Below, piece by piece: positions 35,601-45,000 of a stretch of 64,000 nt of DNA. The stretch spans positions 19,825,717 through 19,889,716 of the forward strand of contig NC_088305.1 of NCBI RefSeq assembly GCF_032854445.1, given 5' to 3'. A program made the translations under genes and the position numbers. Origin of the DNA: Liolophura sinensis (taxonomy: Eukaryota; Mollusca; Polyplacophora; Chitonida; Chitonidae). The notes under the pieces are model-generated. The model worked only from the letters and a program-made list of their open reading frames with translations, was not told the DNA's origin and made no database searches. Within the stretch, counting starts at the first letter, position 1, and every line of letters begins with the position of its first letter.

Positions 35601-37729
35601 TTTCACTACATTTATGTGGTGGGTTTGTTTCACTACATTTGTGTGGTGGGTTTGTTTCACTACATTTATGTGGTGGGTTTGTTTCACTACATTTGTGTGG
35701 TGGGTTTGTTTCACTTCATTTGTGTGGTGGGTTTGTTTCACTACATTTATGTAGTGGGTTTGTTTCACTACATTTGTATGGTGGATTTGTTTCACTACAT
35801 TTATGTGGTGGTTTCAATGCAGTTATATGGTCGTCTTGTTTCAGTGTGTTACAAGGAGTCGAGTGCAGAACAGCTTGAGGCCTTCTGTGAAGAGGTGCGA
35901 GAAGATGGCAGAATGACAGAGGAAAAAGAAGCCATGTTCTCACAGCTAGAGAACACAACTCCGCAGAGAAAACAGAGCACTGGGCAGGTGGGCTATCTGC
36001 GAGAACATTTCTGAATGTAGAATTTATATCTGCACTATCATTTATTTGCCTAGGAGGCTTCTGTGGCCAAAGGTCAATCCTCTGTGGCGCGACAATCCAG
36101 GAGCCTCTCACCAATATGGTCACTGTGGGTTCAAGTCCAGCTCATGCTGGCTTCCTCCACGAATGGCCGAAGGTTTCCCGCGGGCTCTTCCCAGTTTCCT
36201 CCCACCATAATGCTGGCCACTGTTATATAAGTGAAATGTTCTTAAGTACGGTGTAAAATACCTATCAAATAAATAAATCAGAATTTGCCCTCACAAATGA
36301 ATCCTACCCAGGAACTTGAAAGTTTCTTCCCAGTACCCACAAAAAAAAAAAAAAAAAAATGACCCTCTCTAATGCAACCAACATGTTGCTCCATGCTCAT
36401 ATCTGGTAATATTCGTTACTTAAATTCATGCTCGTATCTCTTGTAGCATTCCAGGCTGTTTGTCACTAGGCTCCATGCTCGTGTCTGTTGTATAATTTCA
36501 GGGTGTTCGTTATGTGGCCGCGCCCTGGTGGGACCCTCAGTTAGATACCAGCAAGAGACCTCAATACAAGTACACTGTGCAGACTGACTTGTGGGACACT
36601 TACACCAGCCCGCTGTCCTCCGTTACTCTACGTAAGCTTAACCACCAGCAATACACATATTTCAGGGTACAACATTGTAACAACAGAGAGAGCTCCCTTT
36701 TACATGACATTTTAGAACAGGGTAGGGTTAATGTGAGAACTTTTACCTGGGGTAGCATATAATATAGAAAACCATTTTTAAACAAGATTAGATTAATCTT
36801 CTAAATTTTGCTTTTGGTGTGAAATCTTGCAACAGTAATAATAGTCTGCCCGTAGATTTATACGAACACAAATGCTACCATGTTAAAAGATAGGTGAGTA
36901 GCTTTTTGCATTTGGACATCACTCTGTTGTCAGTATGAAAAATTGAAAACCCATAACCCTTTGTCTTTATATCTACTATAGTGTGGTGGCTGCACCTGCC
37001 TAATAAACTGCAGATTGATTGATGGATTGATGGATTGCTGTTTAACGCTGGTCTCAAGAATGTTTCACTCACACGTGTATGATTGACAGCCGTCCGGTTG
37101 AGCAGTGAAAAAAACAGGAGTGGCCAGAGTAAACTACCGACCTTTGCTTGGCAGGTGACAAACTTCTTGTTTCAGAGTTGCAGCCAAAACAGTAAGGGTT
37201 GGATTCGACCATGCAACAAAGTCAGCATCTTAACCATCTGAGCTAACAAGATTGGGAGTATTGTTATTCCCTTGATTGGTGTCTGGTGTTACTATGCGTG
37301 GTGTCTTTGACATGATGTTCCAGTGAGGCAGCACTTTAAATACCCTGTATACCCACAATAAAATGCCCAGCTGCTTTGAGACCTGTTATTATGATTGAAA
37401 TAACATTATAAAGAGGTGCTAAATCCAAAGCGAACAAATTTACATTGTCTACCTTTAAATTCATACTTTTGTTAATACATTGTATATCCACATTTGAAAG
37501 CTCCAGCTGCAATGGGACAGTTTTGAGATGTGAGCAAAGTAATGTTATAACCAATATCAAATCCTTTTGAAAAGTTTAAGAATTGAAATCGTACAAAATC
37601 AATGATGTGTTGTGTGTAAACACATTCCTCACTATGTTAACAGGTGGCATGTGCCCATCTCCCGTTCACAGTCCACATACACGTAGTAAGAGCCACAAGA
37701 AGAAGAAGACAGGCTGTGAAGTGATGTGA
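26400..37729 (+). CDS. UBL-UBL-vWA domain protein, 11 exons (about 488 aa)
   Basis: Gene assembled from GT-AG sites and phase. Exons: 26400-26620, 28142-28291, 29141-29237, 30314-30366, 32313-32405, 32543-32743, 33370-33534, 34119-34245, 35845-35987, 36502-36631, 37644-37729. Residues 1-74 look like a first ubiquitin-like domain (MSLIDVYVKLPSGREHQFRI). Residues about 80-158 form a second, clearer one (EMTVIIKDPSG, LKREICGKLG, YGGRLLTP). An acidic linker follows (160-174). A vWA domain spans about 185-375, with metal-site motif DTTGS at 194-198, then GGGDTPE and VVIGDCEPH. A linker, a conserved-looking WWDP segment and a basic KSHKKKKTGCEVM tail end the protein. Exon 1 needs one extra base near 26459 to stay in frame. 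No signal peptide is seen, so it is probably intracellular. The function is unknown to me; a ubiquitin-related scaffold role is inference. Confidence 0.85.
26666..26902 (+). mobile_element. Small DNA transposon derivative with terminal inverted repeats and a transposase stub
   Basis: Inverted ends of 26 bp (25 identical), starting GGGTGTCCCAGAAGTCG, lie at 26666-26691 and 26877-26902. Inside, an ATG at 26772 starts MANKLTVQERAELVFMFERD, a helix-turn-helix-like transposase N-terminus that runs straight into the right end. This is an internally deleted copy, probably of an IS630/Tc1/mariner-type element (family inferred). It sits in intron 1 of the UBL-UBL-vWA gene. Confidence 0.85.
27176..27770. 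mobile_element. MITE-like element, about 595 bp, with terminal inverted repeats
   Basis: The ends ggaagcctattggtgccact (27176-27195) and its perfect reverse complement (27751-27770) extend imperfectly for about 20 more bases. The interior is AT-rich with repeated taatccatt/aatggatta motifs and no coding frame. It lies in intron 1 of the UBL-UBL-vWA gene. Confidence 0.85.
28142..28291 (+). CDS. UBL-UBL-vWA gene exon 2: start of the second ubiquitin-like domain
   Basis: Acceptor ttttcaag, donor gtaatc, phase 0 at both ends. It encodes EMTVIIKDPSGESSMITVTN and [19 protein letters not shown]. The last 70 bases plus following intron and SINE are copied at 44486-44938. Confidence 0.9.
28333..28622 (+). 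mobile_element. tRNA-headed SINE, family 2
   Basis: Box-A-like tggcttaatggttatagcg and box-B-like gggatcaaaccc, then a body with cgggtcatacca, gtgactgggtggggtgtcat and a gacagggtatatgtag-type end. It lies 42 bases after exon 2. Confidence 0.85.
28870..29010 (-). mobile_element. SINE family 1, truncated
   Basis: Minus-strand core ttcacttatacgatggtgac, gaggaaaccaggcagagcc and tctgcaggttgctgacagac; the head is missing. Intronic. Confidence 0.8.
29141..29237 (+). CDS. UBL-UBL-vWA gene exon 3: end of the second ubiquitin-like domain
   Basis: Acceptor atcatttcag, donor gtaagt. It encodes YGGRLLTPDTQSLMDAGVTP, EAVINLKVTDPT, the usual 'GG..L.D...L...GV' half of ubiquitin-like folds. Confidence 0.92.
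29822..29912 (+). mobile_element. SINE family 1, strongly 5'-truncated, with target-site duplication
   Basis: Only the 3' end of the family (gccggccgccgtcgtataag, gcgtaaaacaccaatcaa, A/T tail). Direct repeats attgaaacgtcact / attgaaacgtcgct flank it at 29808-29821 and 29913-29926. Confidence 0.88.
30006..30143 (-). mobile_element. SINE family 1 with internal deletion
   Basis: The tail (gattggtgttttacacgg) is joined directly to the tRNA-like head (cttgaactcacagtgagcgc, then tgagccacgg), so the core is missing. Confidence 0.75.
30314..30366 (+). CDS. UBL-UBL-vWA gene exon 4: acidic linker
   Basis: Acceptor cctgcag, donor gtgaga, 53 bases. It encodes DNDTNRTEAEASEETKE between the ubiquitin-like and vWA domains. 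The phase fits exons 3 and 5. Confidence 0.85.
30868..31070 (+). mobile_element. Possible diverged tRNA-headed SINE
   Basis: A box-B-like tgttcaaatccc and a 3' end with agaagtgaaatattcttgag shared with family 1. The rest is too diverged for firm assignment. Confidence 0.4.
31320..31985. repeat. Intronic minisatellite, about 40-bp unit, about 16 copies
   Basis: The unit combines ttttgctgcaatacaa, tctcgttaaaat and cggctcctttgg, varying mainly at single bases and in T-run length. It lies in intron 4 of the UBL-UBL-vWA gene. Confidence 0.93.
32313..32405 (+). CDS. UBL-UBL-vWA gene exon 5: vWA metal-site motif
   Basis: Acceptor ttttttacag, donor gtaagt, phase 0. It encodes PVEVVFSFDTTGSMYSCLTE, the first strand and DxTxS metal-binding loop of the vWA domain. 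Confidence 0.92.
32543..32743 (+). CDS. UBL-UBL-vWA gene exon 6: vWA domain centre
   Basis: Acceptor tgcatccag, donor gtaagt. It encodes IPNIRIGVIAHGDYCD, VDSLCAFVNDVPSTGGGDTP, including the second conserved loop (GGGDTPE). Confidence 0.92.
33370..33534 (+). CDS. UBL-UBL-vWA gene exon 7: vWA domain
   Basis: Acceptor ttctgtag, donor gtaagt, phase 0. It encodes CYEWVLRKAQTLDWSDEAAK and ALVVIGDCEPHPPGY; the Asp in VIGD fits the third vWA metal-site position. Confidence 0.92.
34119..34245 (+). CDS. UBL-UBL-vWA gene exon 8: end of the vWA domain
   Basis: Acceptor tctgaacag, donor gtatga. It encodes VYGVQAQNQSGVKEFYEEMA, then AGCYINFKHFNLITDMFLA, the last strand and helix of the vWA domain. Confidence 0.92.
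34395..34440 (+). mobile_element. SINE family 1 fragment
   Basis: Short core remnant, gatttcctcccaccataatg, in intron 8 of the UBL-UBL-vWA gene. Confidence 0.6.
35285..35835. repeat. Intronic minisatellite (about 22-27-bp units, about 20 copies) abutting exon 9
   Basis: Units of ttacatttatgtggtggg plus tttgtttcac or ttggtttcag. Five left-side copies contain gtttcag followed by t. The array runs to within about ten bases of the real exon 9 acceptor (tcttgtttcag|tgtg). Long open frames across it are repeat artefacts. Confidence 0.92.
35845..35987 (+). CDS. UBL-UBL-vWA gene exon 9: linker after the vWA domain
   Basis: Acceptor cttgtttcag, donor gtgggc. It encodes CYKESSAEQLEAFCEEVRED, then a Glu/Lys/Gln-rich helix-like stretch. 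The phase fits exons 8 and 10. Confidence 0.9.
36056..36279 (+). mobile_element. SINE family 1, full length
   Basis: tRNA-like head (tctgtggccaaaggtc, box-B-like gggttcaagtcc), core tcctcccaccataatgctgg, tail acggtgtaaaatacctatc with (AAAT)n. It lies in intron 9 of the UBL-UBL-vWA gene. Confidence 0.88.
36502..36631 (+). CDS. UBL-UBL-vWA gene exon 10
   Basis: Acceptor aatttcag, donor gtaagc. It encodes GVRYVAAPWWDPQLDTSKRP, then YTVQTDLWDTYTSPLSSVTL. The tryptophan-rich segment belongs to no domain I recognise. Confidence 0.88.
37012..37255 (-). mobile_element. tRNA-derived SINE of another family
   Basis: On the minus strand it starts with a tRNA-like head: cttgttagctcagatggtta (box A) and catggtcgaatccaac (box B). 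The other end is tggtttaacgct-like. It lies in intron 10 of the UBL-UBL-vWA gene. Confidence 0.7.
37644..37729 (+). CDS. UBL-UBL-vWA gene exon 11: basic C-terminus and stop
   Basis: Acceptor atgttaacag. With phase 1 from exon 10 it encodes RGMCPSPVHSPHTRS, KSHKKKKTGCEVM and TGA. The lysine run could be a nuclear-localisation or charge-binding tail. Confidence 0.8.
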
Positions 37730-37857
37730 TGAGAGCAAGCAGAATTTATTATCTTCATCGTCTTCGTCATCTTCATCATTGAAGATCGTTTTGTGTATTA
37801 TGAGGAGTTCCAAACCTGTGACTCTGAGACTCACTGTGAACAGCCAAGATATCATTG

Positions 37858-38215
37858 ACTCATTGTCAACATCAGACTCGGATATAAGTCTTTCATTGTC
37901 AGCAGGCTAAGATATGAGTGGTTCATTGTCAACGGGCTTAGATATGATTGGTCCATTGGCAATAAGCTCAGATATGATTGGTCGAATTGGCAATAAGTTC
38001 AGATATGAGTGGTTCATTGGCAGCAGGATCAGATGGCTTAGGCTAAATGTCAGTATGCTCAAATGCCACTCACTGACAACAGATTGAGATATCCACGCTT
38101 GGAAATCAGTGATTCCTTTAAAGCAGGATCCTATACCAGTAACTCATTGTGAACAGGCTCAGATATCAGTGATTCCACTATCAGCAGACTCAGTGATTTG
38201 GAATCTGTTACTGCA
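37858..38215. repeat. Degenerate tandem repeat, about 36-bp unit
   Basis: About nine units carry gatatgagtggttcattg, caacaggctca and variants. Confidence 0.8.
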
Positions 38216-39057
38216 CTCAAGAATTTTCACTTCATTGTACGCTGACAGATAGGTGTGAGAGCAAGGAAATTAAGCTTAAGCCTGACAAAGACCACTGCTC
38301 TTTCCCAGGTACATTGTACCAAAGACGACAACAAGAGAATAAAGGTAAAATTAAAATTCCTCGCTATTATATTGTCCGATCTTAAATGTTCAGTCTCATT
38401 GTCAACAGGCTGACAATATTGGTTTTCTGACATCTTTATAATTGCTTAGTAGACTGCTTTGTGAAAGTCAGAGTTTAACTAGTTAAGGCCATTTTACATG
38501 TCTTCACACATGCAGGAGTGAAGAATATTTCTTCAAAGCAGCCTGGAAAAGCCTTCAAAAACCAGAGAGTTTCTTGCAACTACATGTATTTATGTGTAGG
38601 GAGCATTGTGTAGTGATGCGTGTATTACCTCCCTCGATGTGTCTCCAAACTAAATACATACTGGTAAACATAGGTCAACACTTCGTCATGAGCCAACACT
38701 CACTGACTGTGCAGGATATTCTCTACCAATCAAAAAACTATTTCACAATGTCCAGTCTTGCATGATTAAACTAGAGATATTTACTCTTGAACTTAAATTG
38801 TTGATTAATGTCAGTCTTAAATAAATATGTATCCCTTTCAGTATTGCTTAACTTATGTACATGTATGTATGCTTCGGGTTTTACGTACTTAATAAATTTT
38901 CAGTCATATGACAACGAGGAGTCCTGAGATATGTGTACATATAATGTTTCTTCTGGTAGCAGGGTGAGTTCATGTCGCTATAGTGCTGCTGCTGTCACTG
39001 AAATATCATGCAGAATACACCAGACATGACATCCCACATAGTTACATTATACTGACT

Positions 39058-39195
39058 CCGGGCCAAAAAGTCCCATTTCCTTGCTCTAACCTTTGTGCTG
39101 AGCGCCAAGTGAGGCAGCAACAAGTACCATGTTTAAAATTTTTAGTTTGACCCGATCTGGGTTTGATCTTGGGTCTCCCGACCTCGAGGAGTGGC
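39058..39195 (-). mobile_element. SINE family 2, truncated
   Basis: Minus-strand match to the 28333 and 44594 copies: tgacccgatctgggtttgat (box-B region), gcaacaagtaccat and ttgctctaacctttgtgctg. Confidence 0.75.
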
Positions 39196-39613
39196 CACAG
39201 AAACAGTTGTTGTATAAATGTATGTATATTGACATAAATGTATGATGAATATCAAGCTTAAATAAACATAATTTTTTTGGCACCTTAATGTGTTTGGTAT
39301 TTATGTCTCTTTTCCAAATTGTTTTACAAATTTCTTGTAATATTATTACAACTGTTTATATAAGTCATATTACAAGGAAACATGAGTTCAAAATCGATTT
39401 TTTTATAAAGTTTTGTGAATGTCTGCCCTTCTGCTTTCTTTATCTGGTTACATGTGTACATGTGTCTTCAGTATCTTAGGGTGACTTTTATTAAAAGATA
39501 TCATAATCCACAGGTACCAAAAATACACTTTTCATTTTTCCATTCATATTTTGGTTTCTTGGATCACTTGCTTTTAAGTAGGGTGGAGAATAAACTGTAT
39601 TAAAGGTGAACAG

Positions 39614-39742
39614 CCGTATGTGGGGAAAGTCTGTCCAACCTGCGGATGGACGTAGGTTACCCCGGGCTCTGCCCAGTTTCCTCCGATCATACTGCTGGCC
39701 GCCGTATGAGTACGGCGTAAAACACCAATCAAATAAATAAAT
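39614..39742 (+). mobile_element. SINE family 1, truncated, with target-site duplication
   Basis: Core cgggctctgcccagtttcct and tail gagtacggcgtaaaacacc with (AAAT)n. A perfect 12-bp direct repeat, aaaggtgaacag, flanks it at 39602-39613 and 39743-39754, indicating a fairly recent insertion. Confidence 0.9.
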
Positions 39743-40125
39743 AAAGGTGAACAGTAAGTTTTATGAGAGCAGTTCGTCTGGTATACTTCTACAATTTCTC
39801 CAATACTAAGCATGGGAAGCTTTTGAAATTCATGTTTTTGTAGTAGATACTTTCAAGATTTGCACAGTTTTGTCTTTTTGTACTCCTAATAATCAACAAA
39901 CTAGTATATGTTGTTCGTTCCCTTTCAAAAAAAGAATGCCTTGATGACTGGGGGTCAGGATCATCTGGATGCTTTGCCCATGGTGACATGATGAAAAATG
40001 ACCAATGACACTCTTGGAGCCATTTTGCGCAATCTTACATTTGATTAAACTCACATGGTTTTTATAAATATGATGCGCAAGTCTGTATATCAAACCTGGA
40101 AAAGTTAATTGGTAACTTGCCAGTG

Positions 40126-40232
40126 CTCGTTTATTCCAGGCACTCTGGTTTCCTCCTCCCATAAAAGTGACAGCCATTACATAAGTAAAAAAAACTATGG
40201 CATCAAACAGCAATCAAATAAATAAAAATAAC
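40126..40232 (+). mobile_element. Diverged SINE family 1 fragment
   Basis: tggtttcctcctcccataaa, tgacagccattacataagt and agcaatcaaataaataaa match the family 3' half with many changes. Confidence 0.6.
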
Positions 40233-41657
40233 TAAACAGAAGTCATCATGTTTCTAGTCTTAGATGTATGGAAAACCAGTTTTACAGTTGGGCCAGCTTG
40301 TGTCCAGACAGCAGTCTCCATTGCACAACTGTGAATATTCAAAGATTGTGAAAAGTCCTATAAAAGTTTTGAGAATTACCAGGATTCACTTTCCCATGTA
40401 AATAGGTATAAATAAACCTCATTCTTTTGTCTTACACATGGGCTAAATGGAAAATCAGTGTTTTCATGAATTTGCTTTTTGGCAGAATTTTGGTCAAATC
40501 TCGAGCTCTCAAAACAATGAAGATAAATCTGTCTTAATGTAGATATACATGTACATTATGGTACTGTAATATTATTGAGGCCTGTAACTTGCCACAAAAT
40601 AATACTACTTGGCGTGAAACAGATTCTCGTCATTTGAGTTCTAATCCAACATTTGCTGTAGCTTTACGTTTGCTATAGCTTTGCAACAGAAAGCGTACCC
40701 TCTGGGTACTTAAAGGGATACACAAGCTTTTCTGTTTGGCTGTTGTGAGAGATAGGCAAGTCCAGACTATGCTTTGCCTACGCTGACTTTTGGGTATGGT
40801 ACATTTATTCAAGCGTGACCAAAGCCATATGATTTAACCCTGGAAAACCTATTTCCACTTGAACTAATCAGCATCAACTCAGTTGCCCTTTAAAAGTGGC
40901 TTTACCAGTATCTCATTCTATATAGGTTACAATATGGGAGTAACTGAAACATGCAGTCTGTCCGATCTTCAAATCTGCATGAGTGATTCATGTGGATAAG
41001 TGCTGAAGGCCGAATCTCTCATCGTACGCTTGGTTAACAAAGGTTAATTGATTACCAGCATAGTTCTTGCTAATTTAAGTGACGGCTGTCTAATATATTC
41101 AGCTAGCTAAATGATGCCCCTCCTTATTTAACATATTCGTTCTGACATTTATAGAATATGGAGGTAGTACATTTAGCAATGTTGAACCACTCCAGGGCGC
41201 TCTCTTTGGTCGATTTTCGCAGCTACTTGAGCGCATGAAACCAGATTTCGTTGCTACTGTTGTAACAGTCATTTGTCAAGTCATGTTACGGTATACATTT
41301 TCGGCCTCTGACAAGTGATACACACTGCTTAGATACACACAACTTTTAAATATTCGTAGCCGACTTGCCTATCTTTCGGATGAACCGTGGGTTTGAAACT
41401 TACTTGTCCTTCGGACTGCCCATGCAGATTGATTTTGTTTGATCATTGTGCGTCTGACGTGGCGAAAGTGAAAGTTTTGGCTGTCGACGGACCAATCAAT
41501 GCCCTGAATCAACAAGTCTAACCTTTGACCGCGTTCTTTTCTACCTTCCGTAAGAGAGAGTTCCGACCATGGCGTAGTTGATGTGTTGGCGTCACTGCAA
41601 CACGGAGGGTATCCAGGAAAGCGAATTGAATGACACTTCTGCAATAATTCTGACATT

Positions 41658-42007
41658 ATGGCGACTTTTCGGTCTTTCAGATACAGGAAAATACCATGGA
41701 ACATGCTGATCTTGTTCCTGTTCACATGCGGCCTTGTTTACTACTTCATTGTTTACAGGCATAACAGTTCGTGGAGCAAGCGATCGGACTCAAACAGCGA
41801 AACTCTGACATTCCGGCGCAACAGATTCATAACTTACAAAGAAAGTGAACGTTCTCGGAAAGGGCCGGGGGAAAACGGCGAGCCGGTTAACTTGGAAGGA
41901 GATGAAAAGCAGAGAGGAGAGGAACTGTACAAAAAAGAGGCCTTTAATATTGTTGCCAGTGATAAAATATCATTGGAAAGATCTCTACGCGATAATCGCG
42001 ACCCAAA
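41658..42007 (+). CDS. GALNT-like: GALNT exon 1: cytoplasmic tail, signal anchor, stem
   Basis: ATG at 41658, donor gtaagt, phase 2. A short basic N-terminus, hydrophobic anchor (about residues 15-34), then a Lys/Glu-rich stem ending [15 protein letters not shown] two-codon upstream frame (atggcgtag, 41569-41577) would be a uORF if transcribed. Confidence 0.92.
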
Positions 42008-45000
42008 GTAAGTATAAATTGTCGATTAGTCTGTTTTTTTTTTCTGTCCAGTATTTGTCTGTCTGTTGGTAAGTCTGTCTGGTTTTTTTTTCCTTTGGCC
42101 TCCTGTCTTTTAGCATGTACCATTCACTTAAGGGGTGGTCTGAGTGCACAATGTCATTAACTTTATTGGGATATCAGTACAAATGTCAGTCATTATCACT
42201 GTCACAAATTTAATGGCGATTGTAGCATTGGACTTACATGTAGCTGACATTTGAATTGAATCTTGTAGCTGTAAAAGTGAGGTGTAAGATTGTGTAAGAT
42301 TGCCATACACAGTATATGTTGTATTTCGGCTAGGTAGGGTACCGGTAAGTAATTATAATGCCAAATGGAGCCAAATTATCCATCCCTAGTCACACGTGTG
42401 AAAAATATGTCAGACTATTTCAGGTAGGTTCAGAGGCAAGACAGTTGTTCCTTTCCACTCCCCCATCCCCCTGAATAATCTTCAGGGAAGAGAAAAGAAT
42501 GGTACTATTATCACAGGGGGTTAATGAAAGATCTGTTTCCATGAATCTCATGCAGTTACCACTGTCAGTCTGCAAAAAGAGAATTACTTATTACTAAGTA
42601 ATATACATGTACTGTACATGGGAAGGTCTGCCAGCAACCTGCGGAAACTGGACAGAGCTCGGGGGAAATCCACGACCATCTGCAGGCTGCTGCAAGGCTT
42701 TGAATTCACAGCGACTACATTGGTGAGAGGTTCCTGGGTCATTGCGCCGCGCTGACGTGCTAACCCCCTCGGCCATGGAGGCCCCAATCTAGTAATGACA
42801 TGAGATCATTAGAAGAGAAAATTTGCTAGTGCTATTTTGCTGTTGTTTGGGTGGGTTATGTGTGTAAGTTCTCCTGTAGACAAAATATCCTCTGTTTTCA
42901 AGATCTGTTGTCATAATTAAGAGCGAAGATCTGCAGCAAGCTGCGGAGGGTCATGGGTTTCCTGCGGGTTCCAGATACTGTTATGTGAGTGAAATATTCT
43001 TGGCACAAACACCAGTGGAATAAATAAATAAGTAAATGATAATAGACAGTACAACATTAGTTGTACTTTGTTAATCAAGCCTTTATACCTTTATTCATCT
43101 GCTTAGATACAGGTAAAAAAAAAAAAAGATGCTGCTAGTGCGGGGCCAGCTCCATTATATATGTCTGTGTTATAATATTCAATATATATATAGCATTAAG
43201 TTATGGACAGCAAATTTATTTAGTATTGATCACTTTGCACACAAGTTTAGTTCGAGGCTATTTCTGATTAAGACTTCAAAACTTGGATTATCAAAGTAGG
43301 CCTACTTATCAATAGACCTATTGACCGTCAGTGTAACAGGATATGCCACGTACTTGTTGGATTAGGTGGTGCAGCCCCTAGCTAGAAGTCAGTAGAGGCA
43401 GGAAAATCAATAGGGGCATGGTTCAAATGAACATTTCTTAGAGAAAAAAAAAGGGGGGCAGGGGGGCAATTTCAGTTGACTACAGTCTCATTGAAATGGC
43501 TCTCCTGCAGGTAGCCTCTACCTTATTCATGATCTACTTACTTTTAATTGTGCATGACAAAAAAAGGGCAGGGTGCATATTAATTGTAGGGACTGCTTGC
43601 AGCACCCTTCTAAAAATGGTTACCTAGGAATATTTAAGTGTCAGTACTCTGTACTTTGGCCGACCAAGGCATCATGTCTGGTGTCAATGATATGTTGTTG
43701 TAGTGAGGCAGCATTGTATGTATCTGTTGGCGTTGAAACCAACCTACTTCAACGAGACACTTAGTCTCTCCATGACAGCCCATGTAAACCTACATGTGCT
43801 TATATTAGATCTAGCTTTGTCAAATGACACCTGGGTTTCTGATACGAGTTAACATTTGGCAGTGGCGTTATAAATGAATTACTACATTTCTGATAAAACC
43901 CTAATCAAACTTCCCAAAAAACTTTTAAGTGGCCCTATCAGACATGTCAGATGAATGAATCAAACAGAATCAAGCAAAATGTGTCACTTGAAAAAACTTA
44001 ATGCTACCTTTAAGGTGAAATACAGGAAGTTAAAAAACATGCAAAGTCAGCCAACACAATCATGTTACATTTGTGCAAAAGACAACTTACTGAAAATTTC
44101 TGGTTAGTATTCACACCTTGCAAGTTTTGTGATATCAGAAAATCAGACGCACCTACATGCAGGAATTTTAGCATATCGATTACTTCAGACCTATAAGGAC
44201 TGTGCACATATTATAAGTAGGCCAGACACAGGGACTGTACTGATACCGGTACATTGGCTTGATTAAAAAGGCTGTACCTGAGATTTTGGGCAAAAAATCC
44301 ATAGGAAGGTCTGTCAGCAACCTGCAGATGGTCAAGGGTTTCCTCTGGGCTCAACCCGATTTCCTCTCAGCATAATGCTGGCTTCCAGTTAAAGGGCCCT
44401 TGTGTTTCTATGGCTGTTACATTGGATGACTAATGACTATTACTCTTCGACCATTATGTCAGTACCGCCACGGGTCATACTAAATTCTGACGCTGAAGTG
44501 AGAAATCTATGGCAAGTTGGGACACCCAACTTCATAGCAATCTCTACTGGTAATCACCTACACTTGAATATGATGAATTTTTAAAAGGTGTTCACTTCAG
44601 TGGCCTAATGGTTAGAGCGTCTGCCTCAAAGTCAGGAGACCACAGGATCAAACCTGGCTCGGGTCATACCAAAGACTTTAAAAATGGTACTTGTTGTTGC
44701 CTCGCTTGGCACTCAGCACTGAGAGGTTAAAGCAAGGAAAGATGATGGGTCGGCTTGGTGTCAGTATTACTTTGACTGGGTGGGGTGTCATGTCTGGTGT
44801 CTTCAGCAGCACTTTGGCAGCATGGGCTCGCCCTGCCACAAAAAGACACAGTATATGTAAACACACCTAATGACTCCTCATCGTCATATGACTGAAAAAA
44901 TTGTTAACCACGATGTTAAACCTCAAGCATTCATTTGTTCATTTCATTATGTCAGTAATGTGCAATACAATGTACTGTCAGCAGTGCTATTCCATGGATC

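Larger units (their letters stand above)
37730..41657. other. Intergenic region, including the probable 3' UTR of the UBL-UBL-vWA gene
   Basis: A degenerate 36-bp tandem repeat starts about 130 bases after the stop codon. AATAAA at 38338-38343 is a possible polyadenylation signal. Three SINE copies follow. No other coding exon is recognised before the GALNT start. Confidence 0.6.

Noticed and set aside
35222-36014. Overlapping open frames of 154-262 codons around the intronic array
   Set aside because: They are made of the minisatellite unit. Only 35845-35987 is real exon sequence, supported by splice sites and phase.
44594-44680. tRNA gene (box A and box B present)
   Set aside because: The tRNA-like segment is the head of a SINE repeated elsewhere in the window and lacks a clean cloverleaf. 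The same applies to the heads at 9990-10060, 28333, 36056 and 37200.
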